64,000 nt of DNA from the NCBI GenBank assembly GCA_905214305.1, contig CAJMLK010000006.1, forward strand, positions 13,216 to 77,215. The letters run 5' to 3'. Below are positions 27,462 through 37,416 of the stretch, one piece after another. Both the position numbers and the translations under genes were made by a program. Position 1 is the stretch's first letter; every line of letters begins with the position of its first letter. This stretch comes from an uncultured bacterium (GTDB lineage Bacteria > Desulfobacterota > Desulfovibrionia > Desulfovibrionales > Desulfovibrionaceae). Below the pieces are notes generated by a model, which was given only the letters and a program-made list of their open reading frames with translations, did not search any database and was not told the origin of the DNA.

Positions 27462-28064
27462 TCACGCCTGAAGCAACAGACGCAACGAGGCGTGCAGGCG
27501 CTCTGCCAGATGATCCATCCCCCGACCATCGGCGATGACGTCATCCACAAGCCCGTGGATGGCAGAGTAGATAATTGTGGCAGTAAACGCCGCAGACGAA
27601 AACCGCCATACCCCTTGCTTGCCCCCCTGCTGCAAAAGATTTTCCAAGCTTCCTGTGACAGCCAGCCTGTCAGCGTTGGCCCGGCTGGCATGAACAGAAT
27701 GATACACCAGGTCATGCACAGCGTGGCTTGAAAAATACGCATCCACATAGGCCGTAATCCACGCCTTGAACTTTTCTTCCAGCGCCGTATCGGGCAGTGC
27801 GGCCACGCGTCCTTCCACAATTTCAAGAAATTGTTGTGTATAGCGACTTCGCAGTGCGTTCAGCACATCATCCTTGGACTTGAAATGATGGTAAAACCCC
27901 CCTTTGGAGAGCGCGGCAGCTGCAAGTATGTCGTTAATCGTCGCCGCTTCAAAACCTTTTTCCAGAAAAACCCCCTGCGCAATATCAAGCAGCTCGGCCC
28001 GGCGCTTTTCTCCAGCGCTCAGGGCCACGCCGTTGTTTAATGGCATAGTGTTCTTTTTCGGCAT
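27462..28064 (-). CDS. TetR-family transcriptional repressor
   Basis: 200 residues. The N-terminal HTH spans about residues 20-66 (LLDIAQGVFLEKGFEAATIN, ALSKGGFYHHFKSKDDVL), typical of TetR/AcrR. The C-terminal ligand-binding part is helical and family-specific. It is divergent from the MFS exporter at 28218, and a perfect palindrome overlaps the exporter promoter. The simple reading is that it represses the exporter, and perhaps itself, until a substrate binds. A second ATG at codon 7 exists; the first has GAGG about 10 bases upstream. Confidence 0.88.
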   Translation of the reverse strand: MPKKNTMPLNNGVALSAGEKRRAELLDIAQGVFLEKGFEAATINDILAAAALSKGGFYHHFKSKDDVLNALRSRYTQQFLEIVEGRVAALPDTALEEKFKAWITAYVDAYFSSHAVHDLVYHSVHASRANADRLAVTGSLENLLQQGGKQGVWRFSSAAFTATIIYSAIHGLVDDVIADGRGMDHLAERLHASLRLLLQA

Positions 28065-28143
28065 ATGCAGTAAACCTCATGGTTCGTATTTCCCGTTCAA
28101 TATGTTCCATTGTGGGATCAGAGTGCAATCTTTATTTGCCCAT

Positions 28144-28171
28144 TGACAGACCGACAGTCGGTCTTTATTTT
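28144..28171 (+). promoter_or_regulatory. Promoter of the MFS exporter gene
   Basis: TTGACA (28144-28149), 16-bp spacer and TATTTT (28166-28171). The TetR-type operator fills the spacer, so repressor and RNA polymerase would exclude each other. Confidence 0.65.
28148..28164. promoter_or_regulatory. TetR-type operator palindrome
   Basis: AGACCGAC-A-GTCGGTCT is a perfect 17-bp palindrome with a single central base. It lies in the 153-bp divergent region between the tetR and MFS genes. Size and symmetry fit a TetR dimer site. Confidence 0.8.
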
Positions 28172-28217
28172 CTTATGACTGCCGACCTTTCTCACCGGCC
28201 ACTCATAAGGAACCAGC

Positions 28218-29714
28218 ATGAACAAAAAACTCGCAGCTCTGACAGCCGCAGCCTATCTTGGCACATTCATTGCCGATATAGACATTACCATCGTCAACGT
28301 AGCCCTGCCCGCCATCAAGGCCGACGTAAACGCTTCTCTTGCCGAACTGCAGTGGATAATCAACGCATATGCGGTATGCCTTGCGGCATTCATGCTGTCA
28401 GCCAGCGGGCTTAGCAACAAGTTTGGGCTAAAAAGAATCTGGATGCTGGCAATGGCCCTGTTCACCATCTCTTCCATTATTTGCGCATTTGCCAGCAATA
28501 TCGGCCTGCTTCTTGCCGGTCGGAGCATTCAGGGCGCTGCCGGTGCAGTGATCATTCCCGGGGCCATGTCCATCATTTTTCATGCCTTTGATGAGCCGAA
28601 ATTACGCGCAAAAGTTGTGGGAGGGTGGTCGACATTCAGTGCCATCGGACTGATCGTCGGACCTTCTCTGGGCGGTTTTCTGGTGGATAATGCAGGCTGG
28701 CCGAGTATTTTTCTTATCAACATCCCTCTGGGTATCGCAGCACTTGCGCTCGGCGGCTGGGGCATGAAGGAAATAGCCGTTGAAAAGGGCTTGCGGCTTG
28801 ATGCCCCCGGACAGGTACTGAGCATTCTTTGGCTCGGCGGCATGACCTACGCACTCATTGCGGCAGGGCATGCGGGCCTGCTTGCGTCAGAGGTGACGAT
28901 TCCCCTCGCAGGGTCGTGCATCCTGTTTGGCGTATTCATGTTCCGCCAATCCAGAGCCATCAATCCCTTGCTGCCGCTGTCCCTGTTCAGGCAGCCCGGA
29001 TTTGGCATACCCAACCTTGCCTCTTTTATACTGGGGTTTTCTACATATAGCAGCCTGTTTTTCTTTTCGCTGTATTTTCAGGAAGTGCAGGGCATCAGCG
29101 CCTCCGAGGCTGGAGTGCGCATGATGCCGCAATTTTTGCTTACCGGGCTTGTTTCTCTCTTTTTTGACAGGCTGCACAGCCGTATTGGCACAATGTGGCT
29201 GATGGTAGCAAGCTATGCCCTTATCGGCCTTGCCATGATCATGCTGTATTTTGCCGGAGTGCACACCGACTATCTGTACACGGGCACGCTTCTGGCCCTG
29301 ATGGGCGCAGGCATGGGGGTGGCTGTACCAGTCACGGCCGTATGTGTGCTGGGCGCAGTGGAAAAAACACGGTTTGCCACGGCCTCCGCCGTGATGAACG
29401 CCCTCCGGCAGGGTGGCATGGCATTTGGAATAGCCATATTGGGAGCCCTGCTCAGCGCGGAAGCGGTAAAACATGCAACAAGCCGTTTGGCGGCCGACGG
29501 CATTTCACAGGCGGCGCTTCAGGCCCAGGCTCTGGTTTTCAGCAATGCGCCAGAGACAAAGGCGGCCATATCCACCCACTACTATCACGAGGCGATGGCC
29601 TGCGGCTTTCAAAATGCCATGCTGGCGGCAGGATTAGCCTGCCTTGTTATGGCGCTGATTCTGGCCGCCCGAGGGAAAAGCCTTCTGCCAACCGGGCACA
29701 GGCCGCCAGCCTGA
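28218..29714 (+). CDS. MFS drug exporter, DHA2 (EmrB/QacA) type
   Basis: 498 residues with about 14 predicted membrane helices, as in the DHA2 family. Early motifs are TAAAYLGTFIADIDITIVNVALPAI (helix 1, with the acidic pair) and LQWIINAYAVCLAAFMLSASGL. Motif A follows at LSNKFGLKRIWMLAMALF and motif C at GPSLGGFLVDNAGWPSIFLINIPLG. It is expected to expel hydrophobic toxic compounds using the proton gradient. AAGGAA precedes the ATG. It is controlled by the adjacent TetR-type gene through the palindrome at 28148. There is no EmrA-like adaptor gene. Confidence 0.9.
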   Translation: MNKKLAALTAAAYLGTFIADIDITIVNVALPAIKADVNASLAELQWIINAYAVCLAAFMLSASGLSNKFGLKRIWMLAMALFTISSIICAFASNIGLLLAGRSIQGAAGAVIIPGAMSIIFHAFDEPKLRAKVVGGWSTFSAIGLIVGPSLGGFLVDNAGWPSIFLINIPLGIAALALGGWGMKEIAVEKGLRLDAPGQVLSILWLGGMTYALIAAGHAGLLASEVTIPLAGSCILFGVFMFRQSRAINPLLPLSLFRQPGFGIPNLASFILGFSTYSSLFFFSLYFQEVQGISASEAGVRMMPQFLLTGLVSLFFDRLHSRIGTMWLMVASYALIGLAMIMLYFAGVHTDYLYTGTLLALMGAGMGVAVPVTAVCVLGAVEKTRFATASAVMNALRQGGMAFGIAILGALLSAEAVKHATSRLAADGISQAALQAQALVFSNAPETKAAISTHYYHEAMACGFQNAMLAAGLACLVMALILAARGKSLLPTGHRPPA

Positions 29715-29806
29715 TGCTCACCTGTTAACAAAAATAAAGGAGTTTCAAACCTGATTGAACCGGCGCAGGCGCGCAAAGCCTGCCCGGTTCCGCAGGCCGA
29801 AGCGTA

Positions 29807-29843
29807 AAAACAGCCCGAAACCACCGAGGTTTCGGGCTGTTTT
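29807..29843. terminator. Bidirectional intrinsic terminator between MFS and ppsA genes
   Basis: AAAACAGCCCGAAAC (29807-29821) and GTTTCGGGCTGTTTT (29829-29843) are exact complements around a 7-base loop. The A and T runs at both ends make it work on both strands, which suits the convergent genes ending at 29714 and 29879. Confidence 0.92.
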
Positions 29844-29878
29844 GCTATCAGACCTTGGCCTGACATTTTTTGTATTTG

Positions 29879-32800
29879 CTAGTCCTTGATCAGGCGGGCG
29901 GCCGCAAGGGCCTTGGCCTGTTCTTCAAAGTTCTGGAAACCGGCATGGTGCAGGGCGTCCAGCACCGTATCGTCCCAGTTCCAGGTGGCATAGATCACAG
30001 GCTTGTGGAAGGCCGTGCGGAAGCTCTGAAGCTCGGAGCGGTAGAAGTCTTCCTTGGGCGTATCGAGGTGTTCGCGGAACTGCTCATGGCGGCGCTGCAA
30101 CTCACCTTCGTACCATTCCTGAATATCCTGCGGATTCTTGTATTTTTTGAGGATATGACCGTAACCGGTCTTTTCCATAAGCTCGGCCAGACGTTTATGA
30201 TGCTGCTGTCCAAGCCATTTGCCCAGATCGGAGGTGGGAATGTTCTCGGCCTCCACAGCGGCAATATCAAACACGGTCTGGTAGTAGGTATCGGGAACCA
30301 CCGAAGCGGACGTGATGCCCGCAATGGCGACCAGCCCGCGCAGGATAAGGCTGTTGGACACGCCCTGCCCGCAGAAGCCCACTTTTTTCCCGTACTTCAG
30401 GCCGGTGAAGATGCTCACCAGAATGGCCCAGACCACGGCGGGGTCTTCTTCGTCATAGATATGGGCAAGGCGCGAGTTGTCGCGGTCAGTGGCAAGGACC
30501 ATCTGTGTCATGTCATTGGAACCGATGGAGAATCCATCAAATTCCGTAATGAACTGCTTGGCCAGAATGGCGTTTGAGGGCAGTTCCGACATGAGGATGA
30601 TCTTCAGGCCGTCCTGACCGCTCTTGAGCTTGTGAACCTGCTCAAGGTAGCTGCGCATGGAGCGGGCTTCTTCCAGCGTGCGCACAAAGGGCAGCATCAT
30701 GCGCAGGTTGGATCCGCCGTAGACACCGCGCGCCAGTTTGAACGCCTCGATTTCCCAGTCATGAATATTACGCGATACACCGCGGTAGCCAAGCATGGGG
30801 TTGTCTTCAAAATGTTCGAAGAGGTTGCCGCCAAGCAGGTTGCGATATTCGTTACTCTTGAAGTCCGTGGTACGGTAGGTAATGGGCTTGCCATAGAAAG
30901 CCATGGCAAAGAGCGCCAGGTTCTGGGCAAGGGTTTGCACATAGTGCTCCTTGCCGGTGCGGAAACCGCGCGCCTTGATCATGCCGCGAATTTTTTCCGG
31001 CAGATTGCGCACGTCATCCATTTCTTTCTTGAACCCTGACCGCAGGCCCACTTCTTCACGCAGATGGGCGATATTTTCCATCAACCGGGTAACGGCGGGC
31101 AGATCCTGAATGCGTTTCACATGCGCTTCAACGCTGGCTTCAATCTCTGCAATGCGCTTGCCGGATTCGGGATCATTGCTGTTTTGCAGGGCAAGCTCGT
31201 CATCGTAGCCCATGATGATGCGCACATGGTCGGCCAGCTCGGGCGAGGTTTTGAGCACCTCGATGCGGCGCGAGGCCATTTCCATATGCTGGTCGATCTT
31301 ATGGTCAAGCTCGCGCATCTTGCGGTGCTGCAAAAGCACATCTTCGGCGTTAAGGCTTTTGCCCGTGTCGGCCAGAGCAGCCAGCTCGGCTGAGAGGCCC
31401 GTGACTTCGCCCACATATTCGCGCAGATTGATATTGAAGACGATAAGCCCCGCGGCCATTTGCTCGCGCAGCACCTTGGAAAGGCGGTCTTCAAGTTCTT
31501 TCAGCTTGGTATGCACCACGCCTTCAAGCTCGCCCTTGTCAAAGGCTTCCAGAGCCTGCGGGTGAATGCTGATATTGCCCAGCATGAATTCGGCGCGCAA
31601 AAGGCCCACTTCAAACTGGTCAAAATCCCGCAGACGGGAGAGAAAGAGCGCCTGACCCACGTCAGCAAGCACAAGCCCCACCTTTGTCTTGGTGAGGGGC
31701 AGCTTTGCCACGTCCATCTCGCCGCCGACTTCGTGCAGGGGCAGCAGGCCGCGGTATACTCGCCCGCGTGTGCCGTCAACCGTCACTTCAGCGCCGTCCA
31801 GCGCACGCAGCACATCAACGCGCTGAATGCCGATGACAGCAGCTATGCCCAGCTCACGCGAGGTAATGGCCGCATGGCTTGTATCGCCGCCCACGTCGGC
31901 CATAATGGCCGAGGCCACACGCATGCCGGGGACCATGTCCGGGTCGGTGCGTTCAGCGGCGAGCACGTCGCCCTTGGATATTTTGTTCAGCTCAAGGGCC
32001 GAGCGCAAAAAGCGCACCGTGCCCTGCCCGGCTCCGCGCGAAGCGCCGTTGCCTTCCACCAGAACTTCCGCCTCATCAGCGGCCTTGGCGTCCACCTCGC
32101 GGCGGCGCATGAAAATGGTGGTGGGATGCTGCTCCAGGTCTTCATTCCAGCGGGTTTCAGGACGGGCCTGCACAAACCAGAGCTTGTCATTGGCGTCAAT
32201 ACAGAATTCCGTATCCATAATCATGCCGCCGTAAGACTTGCTCACGGCGCGCACGCCCTGGGCCACGCGCTCGGCCTGGCTCAGAGAAAGCGCCCAGCGC
32301 AGTGCCTCAAGCTCGGGCACGTCCACTTCTCTGGTTCCGCCCCTTTCGTCATAGACGATCTTCATGTCCTTGCAGCCCATCTGACGGATGACCACTTCGC
32401 CACCGTCATCGCGCTGGAAGACATAAAGCTTGTCGGGCGTAACCTTGCCACCCACCACGGCCTCGCCAAGGCCATAGCTGGCGTCGATGCTCACAAGTTC
32501 CCTGCGGTCTGTACCACGGCAGCCTGTGGCAGTATCAGCGGAAAACGCCGTACCGGAAATGACCGGATTGATCATCTGCATCATGCAGACAGAAAGGGAA
32601 GTGTGCTCAATGGCCCATTCTTCCTTGGCGTTTTCGGCAATGGATTCATCACCCGTTTCTTCGGCCTTCGCCAGTGCGTCCAGAATGGCCTCGCGGCGAT
32701 AGGTCATGGAACGCAGGTTGTAGGCCGAGGCACAGTCCCAGTGATAGGCTTCCACTACCCTGTCTTCACCCACCATGTTGAGATAGGTATCCTGAAGACC

Positions 32801-33454
32801 GGCAAAAGCCTTTTTGCGCGAATCTTCACCGGCGGCGGAAGACCGCACGGCCACGGGGGTCATGTCATCGGCGTTATCACGGCAGATTTCGCGGTAGGCG
32901 CAGCGCACGGCTTCGCAGACTTCGGCGGGAAGTTCCACCGAAAGAATGGCGGCCTGCACCATGACAGAGCGCTTGCGCAGCTGGTCGATACCTTCGGGAG
33001 AGGTGGCAAAACCTTCTACAATATTATTGATAAAGGTACGCAGTTTGGTGTGTGACTGTTCCCCTTCGGCCTTGGCGGCCTGATGGATCTGGCGGCCAAG
33101 CTGGCGCACGAACTTTTGCAGAAAATCCGGGTCCTGGTTGATTTCCGGGTCGTTCCAGTCGATGCGACCGTATTCGCGGTCCACAACGCTGCGCACAACG
33201 CGCCCGTTGACCTTGGTTTCATCCAGAACCTGGTGAAAAGCCAGAGAAGATATGGCGCGAAAATACGGAGCCTGAATGCCTTCTATCTGACTGATTAAAG
33301 CCGTGTTATAGTTCTTACCACCAACAAGCAATTCCGCTTCGGGTCCAATCTGCACAATGTCAGCGCCGTTAAGCACCAGCTTTTTCTGGCCGGCTTCGGG
33401 CGCGTGCCCCTTGGCTTTGTTTTGCGCAGGTTTGGCGGCGGTACTCTTACCCAT
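29879..33454 (-). CDS. ppsA: Phosphoenolpyruvate synthase (pyruvate, water dikinase)
   Basis: 1191 residues. It makes PEP from pyruvate and ATP for gluconeogenesis on C2/C3 substrates. The N-terminal ATP-grasp domain has VGGKNYNTALISQI and VAVRSSAAGEDSRKKAFAGL. The phosphohistidine domain has GGDTSHAAITSRELGIAAVIG. The C-terminal PEP/pyruvate barrel includes GSNDMTQMVLATDRDN and VGFCGQGVSN. It is about 400 residues longer than E. coli PpsA because of extra sequence between the phosphohistidine and barrel regions. The ATG at 33454 has GGAGGA upstream and is preferred over the ATG 30 bases earlier. It lies downstream of pyc and birA, a sensible metabolic grouping. Confidence 0.9.
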   Translation of the reverse strand: MGKSTAAKPAQNKAKGHAPEAGQKKLVLNGADIVQIGPEAELLVGGKNYNTALISQIEGIQAPYFRAISSLAFHQVLDETKVNGRVVRSVVDREYGRIDWNDPEINQDPDFLQKFVRQLGRQIHQAAKAEGEQSHTKLRTFINNIVEGFATSPEGIDQLRKRSVMVQAAILSVELPAEVCEAVRCAYREICRDNADDMTPVAVRSSAAGEDSRKKAFAGLQDTYLNMVGEDRVVEAYHWDCASAYNLRSMTYRREAILDALAKAEETGDESIAENAKEEWAIEHTSLSVCMMQMINPVISGTAFSADTATGCRGTDRRELVSIDASYGLGEAVVGGKVTPDKLYVFQRDDGGEVVIRQMGCKDMKIVYDERGGTREVDVPELEALRWALSLSQAERVAQGVRAVSKSYGGMIMDTEFCIDANDKLWFVQARPETRWNEDLEQHPTTIFMRRREVDAKAADEAEVLVEGNGASRGAGQGTVRFLRSALELNKISKGDVLAAERTDPDMVPGMRVASAIMADVGGDTSHAAITSRELGIAAVIGIQRVDVLRALDGAEVTVDGTRGRVYRGLLPLHEVGGEMDVAKLPLTKTKVGLVLADVGQALFLSRLRDFDQFEVGLLRAEFMLGNISIHPQALEAFDKGELEGVVHTKLKELEDRLSKVLREQMAAGLIVFNINLREYVGEVTGLSAELAALADTGKSLNAEDVLLQHRKMRELDHKIDQHMEMASRRIEVLKTSPELADHVRIIMGYDDELALQNSNDPESGKRIAEIEASVEAHVKRIQDLPAVTRLMENIAHLREEVGLRSGFKKEMDDVRNLPEKIRGMIKARGFRTGKEHYVQTLAQNLALFAMAFYGKPITYRTTDFKSNEYRNLLGGNLFEHFEDNPMLGYRGVSRNIHDWEIEAFKLARGVYGGSNLRMMLPFVRTLEEARSMRSYLEQVHKLKSGQDGLKIILMSELPSNAILAKQFITEFDGFSIGSNDMTQMVLATDRDNSRLAHIYDEEDPAVVWAILVSIFTGLKYGKKVGFCGQGVSNSLILRGLVAIAGITSASVVPDTYYQTVFDIAAVEAENIPTSDLGKWLGQQHHKRLAELMEKTGYGHILKKYKNPQDIQEWYEGELQRRHEQFREHLDTPKEDFYRSELQSFRTAFHKPVIYATWNWDDTVLDALHHAGFQNFEEQAKALAAARLIKD

Positions 33455-33602
33455 GTCTTCCTCCGGTTTGGGAAACAGAAGCATTGCAACCTTGAAAATT
33501 GTATATCGGCATCAAAAAACTGTCCACAAATTCCCGCATCTCCCGAGGGAATCCGGTTTTGGGGGTGCAGCCGGACGATCCGGCCCGCGCCCCGCCTGCG
33601 CC

Positions 33603-33633
33603 CAGCCCGTCAGCCTGTGGGGCTGGCGGGCTG
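33603..33633. other. Hairpin between pyc and ppsA
   Basis: CAGCCCGTCAGCC (33603-33615) pairs with GGCTGGCGGGCTG (33621-33633), one wobble. It lies in the 255-bp gap after pyc. No T-run is present on the minus strand, so it may only partly separate pyc and ppsA expression. Confidence 0.5.
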
Positions 33634-33709
33634 GCAGACGCAGCGGCTCTTGCCCGCAAACAGCCTTGTGACAGACCATGCGGACAAAAGCCAGGATGCG
33701 ATAACGCGG

Positions 33710-36700
33710 CTAGCTCACTCGCGAGCCGCAATGGGGACAGAATGAGATGTTCTCAAGCGGAATGGGCTGCCCGCAAGCCTCATTGGCGCAGATGCGCGGC
33801 ACAGGCCCCAGTTCCACAATAAGCTCGCCTTCACGCACTGAAACCATCTGCTTGCTTTCCTTGAAGTCAGCGGTTTTCAGCACACGCCTGACCATGCCGT
33901 CCACAGGGGCGAGCACAGCCTTTTCCTGCTTCATGATGGACACGTTGAACAGTTCTTCCCCGGCTTTCACCACATCGCCGGGATGCACATACATGACCCA
34001 CAGGTCGCCGTTGCTGGGCGCGGCCACATGATACTGGTTGGCAGGATCGGCCATGAGCGCGCCCTTGGCAGCCGTACCCACAGGCTGGCGCACCTGCACC
34101 TCGCAGCTCATGAACTCGGAATCCAGCACGTAGCGGCAGATGGATATTCCCGCATCGTTGGGCGAGGATATGCTCAGCAAAAGCAGGTGGTGCGGTTTGC
34201 CGCTGCTGTCGTTAAAATACAGGTCCTGTCCGGCCTTGAGTCCTTCAAACCATACATGCAGAGGCAGATTGTTGGGATCGCCGAACTTTGCCTTGAACTG
34301 CATGGTCTTGAGGGCATCCGCAGGATGGTTGAGATAGAGCACAAATTCTTCCGCATTGGGCGCACGCTTGAGAATATCCGCGCAGGCCTTTTCTTCCGCC
34401 GCCAGATTGAGATCAGGCAGGGCTTCAAGAGGCGAAACCTCGGTACGACCGGCAATGGCATTCTTCCATTCCGCCCCAAAGGCGCTCATATACACCCAGT
34501 CAGCAGGGAAGCCCAGAGGCAGTTTGCCGAACTTGCCCAGCAGAAGATTGCGGAAGGCATCGTTGCAGTCGCGGTAGATATGCAGGCGGGCCTTGCGCAT
34601 TTCCTGCGAAAGTTCCGCCTCGGGGGTGCGAGTCACTTCGGCAAGCACTTCAAGCAGATAGCGCACTTCGTCTTCGCCGCCGCGCTTCCACGCGCCGGTT
34701 ACCGCAAGAAATGCCGTGTTCCACGTGATCTGCGAGCCGGGGGTCACGTCGTGATAACGCACGATCTGACGCGTACCTTCAAGGAATTTGAGCATGTAGG
34801 GCAAAAGATGGATGTAGCCCTGCTTCATGGCCCCTTCCTGCGAGGAAGAGGTGGCCCCGCCGGGCATGCCGTGCAGGGTCACGTCATAGTCAATGCCCTG
34901 AAAGTACGGCGCGCAGTAGCGGTCGTAATAGGGCATGATCTGCTTGCACACAAAGTTGGCGGCGCGGATGGCGTTTTTGTCCAGACTGCACTGGAGGCCC
35001 AGTTCGTCCTCAATATAGGACATGGTAGCCAGCACGTCGCCCTGACCGTAGGAACGCACGGCGGACCCCAGACCGACATCAATGATATGCGCGCCAGCCT
35101 TGGCTGCCGAACCGCAGGACGGCACAAAAAGCCCGTCCGTGTAGTGCCGGTGATAGTGAAGCACCAGCTCGGGCCAGGCTTTGCGAATGGCTGTGACAAG
35201 CTCGGTCATGAAGCGCGGCGGGCATACACCGGCCATGTCCTTGAGGCCCAGAATGATGTGCCGCGATGCCGTCTTGGGGTCTGTCCCCATAATGTCGGCC
35301 ACCATGCGCAGCATGGCTTCGGTGACGCCAAGGTAGTGCGGCACGTCAAAACCTCTGGCCCAGGAAAGAGAAATGGCGGGCTGGAAGATGACGTCCTTGC
35401 GGTCCATGACCACTTCGGCAATGGGCCGCATGTTTTCCACATGGTTCAGGAAGTCGAAGCAGCGGATGATCTGATAATAATCACAAATCATTTCGCCTGT
35501 TTTGCGCATAAGATTACGCGGCTGCGGCGTATAGCCCAGCACGTTGGTGGAGCGCACCAGCAGTTGCTTCATGGTTTTGGGCGCGAAACGGTTCCACTCC
35601 TTCGCCTCGGTGAAGGGGTAGGTCATGTTTGCCAGCATGGCCACATGAAAATGCGCTCCGCCGCCGTTCTCAATGGAGAAATACCCCACATTGTCCAGAT
35701 ACGGGCCAATGAGCCTGTCTTCCGCAAGGCGGAAGCGGTTGCCGGAGTTGGACTGGGTAAAATCGCGCGGTGTGGTGTCGGTAAAATGCACCATGCCCGA
35801 ATCGCGGATATAGTCCAGCGTAGCCAGCCGGTCGCCCTGCGGATAGGGCGAGGGCTGCCGCCGCTGGGCAGACGTGATGGCAGGCAGCACCGGCTCGAAG
35901 GGACCAAGACAGGGCGTGGTGTCGGAGCGGTATTCGCCAAGCTGCACATAAGGGTTGTAGCCCTTGGCGGATATCTCGGCCACCAGCTTTGAAAGGCGCT
36001 CACCCTCAGGGGCCAGGTCGGTGTAGACCATAAGCTCGGGGTGGTCGGCGATAAAGTTGGTATTGATGTTGCCCTGTCTGAACAGGGGATTCTTTATGAC
36101 CTGGCGGTAAAAGGGAATGGTCGTCTTGATGCCGCCGATGACATACTCGCTGAGCGCACGCTCCATAATGCCCAGGGTTTTTTCCCAGTCGTGGGCGTAG
36201 GAGATGAGCAGGGCCCCTGCCGAGTCGTAGTTGGCAGGGAACTCGTACCCGGCGCTGATGTTGGAGTCCAGCCGCACGCCGGGGCCGCCGGGCGACACGT
36301 AGCGCGAGATGAGGCCGGAGTTGGGCGCAAAGTTGTTCTGCGGATTTTCGCAGTTGATGCGCACCTGCATGGCGCAATAGGAAGGCCGCAGGTTTTCTTC
36401 GCGGTAACGCAGCTCCGCGCCAAAGGCCACGGCGATCTGCTCTTCCACGAGGTCGATGCCGTAACGGCATTCGGTGATGCCGTGCTCAACCTGAAGGCGG
36501 GTATTGACTTCGATAAGATACGGCGTGCCGTCGGGGGTAACCAGAAATTCCACCGTGGCAAGGCTGTGGTAGCCCACGGCGCGCACCAGACGGCGGGAAT
36601 AGTCCTTGAGGCGCTCACGCAGATTGCGGGTAATGCCCGACCAGGGCGAGGGCGTGATTTCAATCAGCTTCTGATGGTTGCGCTGGACGGTGCAGTCGCG

Positions 36701-37411
36701 TTCGTCAAAGGCAAAGACATTGCCGTACATGTCGGCAATGACCTGAATTTCAATGTGACGCACGTCGGCAAGAAATTTTTCCACAAAAAGGCGCGGATTG
36801 CCGAAAGACGCCTGAGCCATGGTGGAAGCCTTGAAAAAGGCGTCCTCAAGCTCTGCCTCATTATGAATGGCAAAAATGCCGCGTCCGCCGCCACCGCCCT
36901 CAGCCTTGAGCATGATGGGCAGGCCCATTTCATTGATAAGCTGTCTGGCCGTGGGAATATCCACTGCTCCGTCAGAACCGGGCACAACGGGGATGCCGAG
37001 CTTGCGCGCCACTTCGCGCGCCTGCACCTTGTTGCCGAGCAGGTTCATGGCTTCGGCCGTGGCTCCGATAAAGGTAATGCCCGCCTCTTTGCACCGCGCG
37101 GGAAAGCGCGTGTCTTCCGAGGCAAAGCCCCATCCGGGGTGAATGCCCACCACACCACGCTGCCGGGCTTTGGCGATGATATTGTCAATATCAAGATAGG
37201 CGCGTGGGTCCGCACCAAGCAGAACCAGTTCCTGAGCGGTGGAGGCCGCAGGGGCTGTTTTATCCACATCGGTCGCTGTCATGGCCGCTACGGCGTCAAA
37301 TCGCTCGCGAATGGAACGGCAAATCCGCCGGGCCGGAATGCCCCGGTTGGCAACCAGTATTACCTTGCCCTTCAGAAAATCCTGCACTTCCGAGAATGTC
37401 TTGTTGCCCAT
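33710..37411 (-). CDS. pyc: Pyruvate carboxylase with C-terminal zinc ribbon
   Basis: 1233 residues. It carboxylates pyruvate to oxaloacetate using biotin. An N-terminal biotin carboxylase (about 1-470) contains ILVANRGIPARRICRSI, KAEGGGGGRGIF, and EVNTRLQVEHGITE. A carboxyltransferase domain follows (HFTDTTPRDFTQSNSGNRF; LHYHRHYTDGLFVPSC). Near 1150-1200 is a biotinyl domain whose expected lysine lies in NVSIMKQEKAVLAPVDG, instead of the common AMKM. The last 25 residues form a CxxxxC...CPHCG zinc ribbon not found in ordinary pyruvate carboxylases. birA is 5 bp upstream, consistent with biotin charging. Confidence 0.88.
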   Translation of the reverse strand: MGNKTFSEVQDFLKGKVILVANRGIPARRICRSIRERFDAVAAMTATDVDKTAPAASTAQELVLLGADPRAYLDIDNIIAKARQRGVVGIHPGWGFASEDTRFPARCKEAGITFIGATAEAMNLLGNKVQAREVARKLGIPVVPGSDGAVDIPTARQLINEMGLPIMLKAEGGGGGRGIFAIHNEAELEDAFFKASTMAQASFGNPRLFVEKFLADVRHIEIQVIADMYGNVFAFDERDCTVQRNHQKLIEITPSPWSGITRNLRERLKDYSRRLVRAVGYHSLATVEFLVTPDGTPYLIEVNTRLQVEHGITECRYGIDLVEEQIAVAFGAELRYREENLRPSYCAMQVRINCENPQNNFAPNSGLISRYVSPGGPGVRLDSNISAGYEFPANYDSAGALLISYAHDWEKTLGIMERALSEYVIGGIKTTIPFYRQVIKNPLFRQGNINTNFIADHPELMVYTDLAPEGERLSKLVAEISAKGYNPYVQLGEYRSDTTPCLGPFEPVLPAITSAQRRQPSPYPQGDRLATLDYIRDSGMVHFTDTTPRDFTQSNSGNRFRLAEDRLIGPYLDNVGYFSIENGGGAHFHVAMLANMTYPFTEAKEWNRFAPKTMKQLLVRSTNVLGYTPQPRNLMRKTGEMICDYYQIIRCFDFLNHVENMRPIAEVVMDRKDVIFQPAISLSWARGFDVPHYLGVTEAMLRMVADIMGTDPKTASRHIILGLKDMAGVCPPRFMTELVTAIRKAWPELVLHYHRHYTDGLFVPSCGSAAKAGAHIIDVGLGSAVRSYGQGDVLATMSYIEDELGLQCSLDKNAIRAANFVCKQIMPYYDRYCAPYFQGIDYDVTLHGMPGGATSSSQEGAMKQGYIHLLPYMLKFLEGTRQIVRYHDVTPGSQITWNTAFLAVTGAWKRGGEDEVRYLLEVLAEVTRTPEAELSQEMRKARLHIYRDCNDAFRNLLLGKFGKLPLGFPADWVYMSAFGAEWKNAIAGRTEVSPLEALPDLNLAAEEKACADILKRAPNAEEFVLYLNHPADALKTMQFKAKFGDPNNLPLHVWFEGLKAGQDLYFNDSSGKPHHLLLLSISSPNDAGISICRYVLDSEFMSCEVQVRQPVGTAAKGALMADPANQYHVAAPSNGDLWVMYVHPGDVVKAGEELFNVSIMKQEKAVLAPVDGMVRRVLKTADFKESKQMVSVREGELIVELGPVPRICANEACGQPIPLENISFCPHCGSRVS

Positions 37412-37416
37412 GCCCT

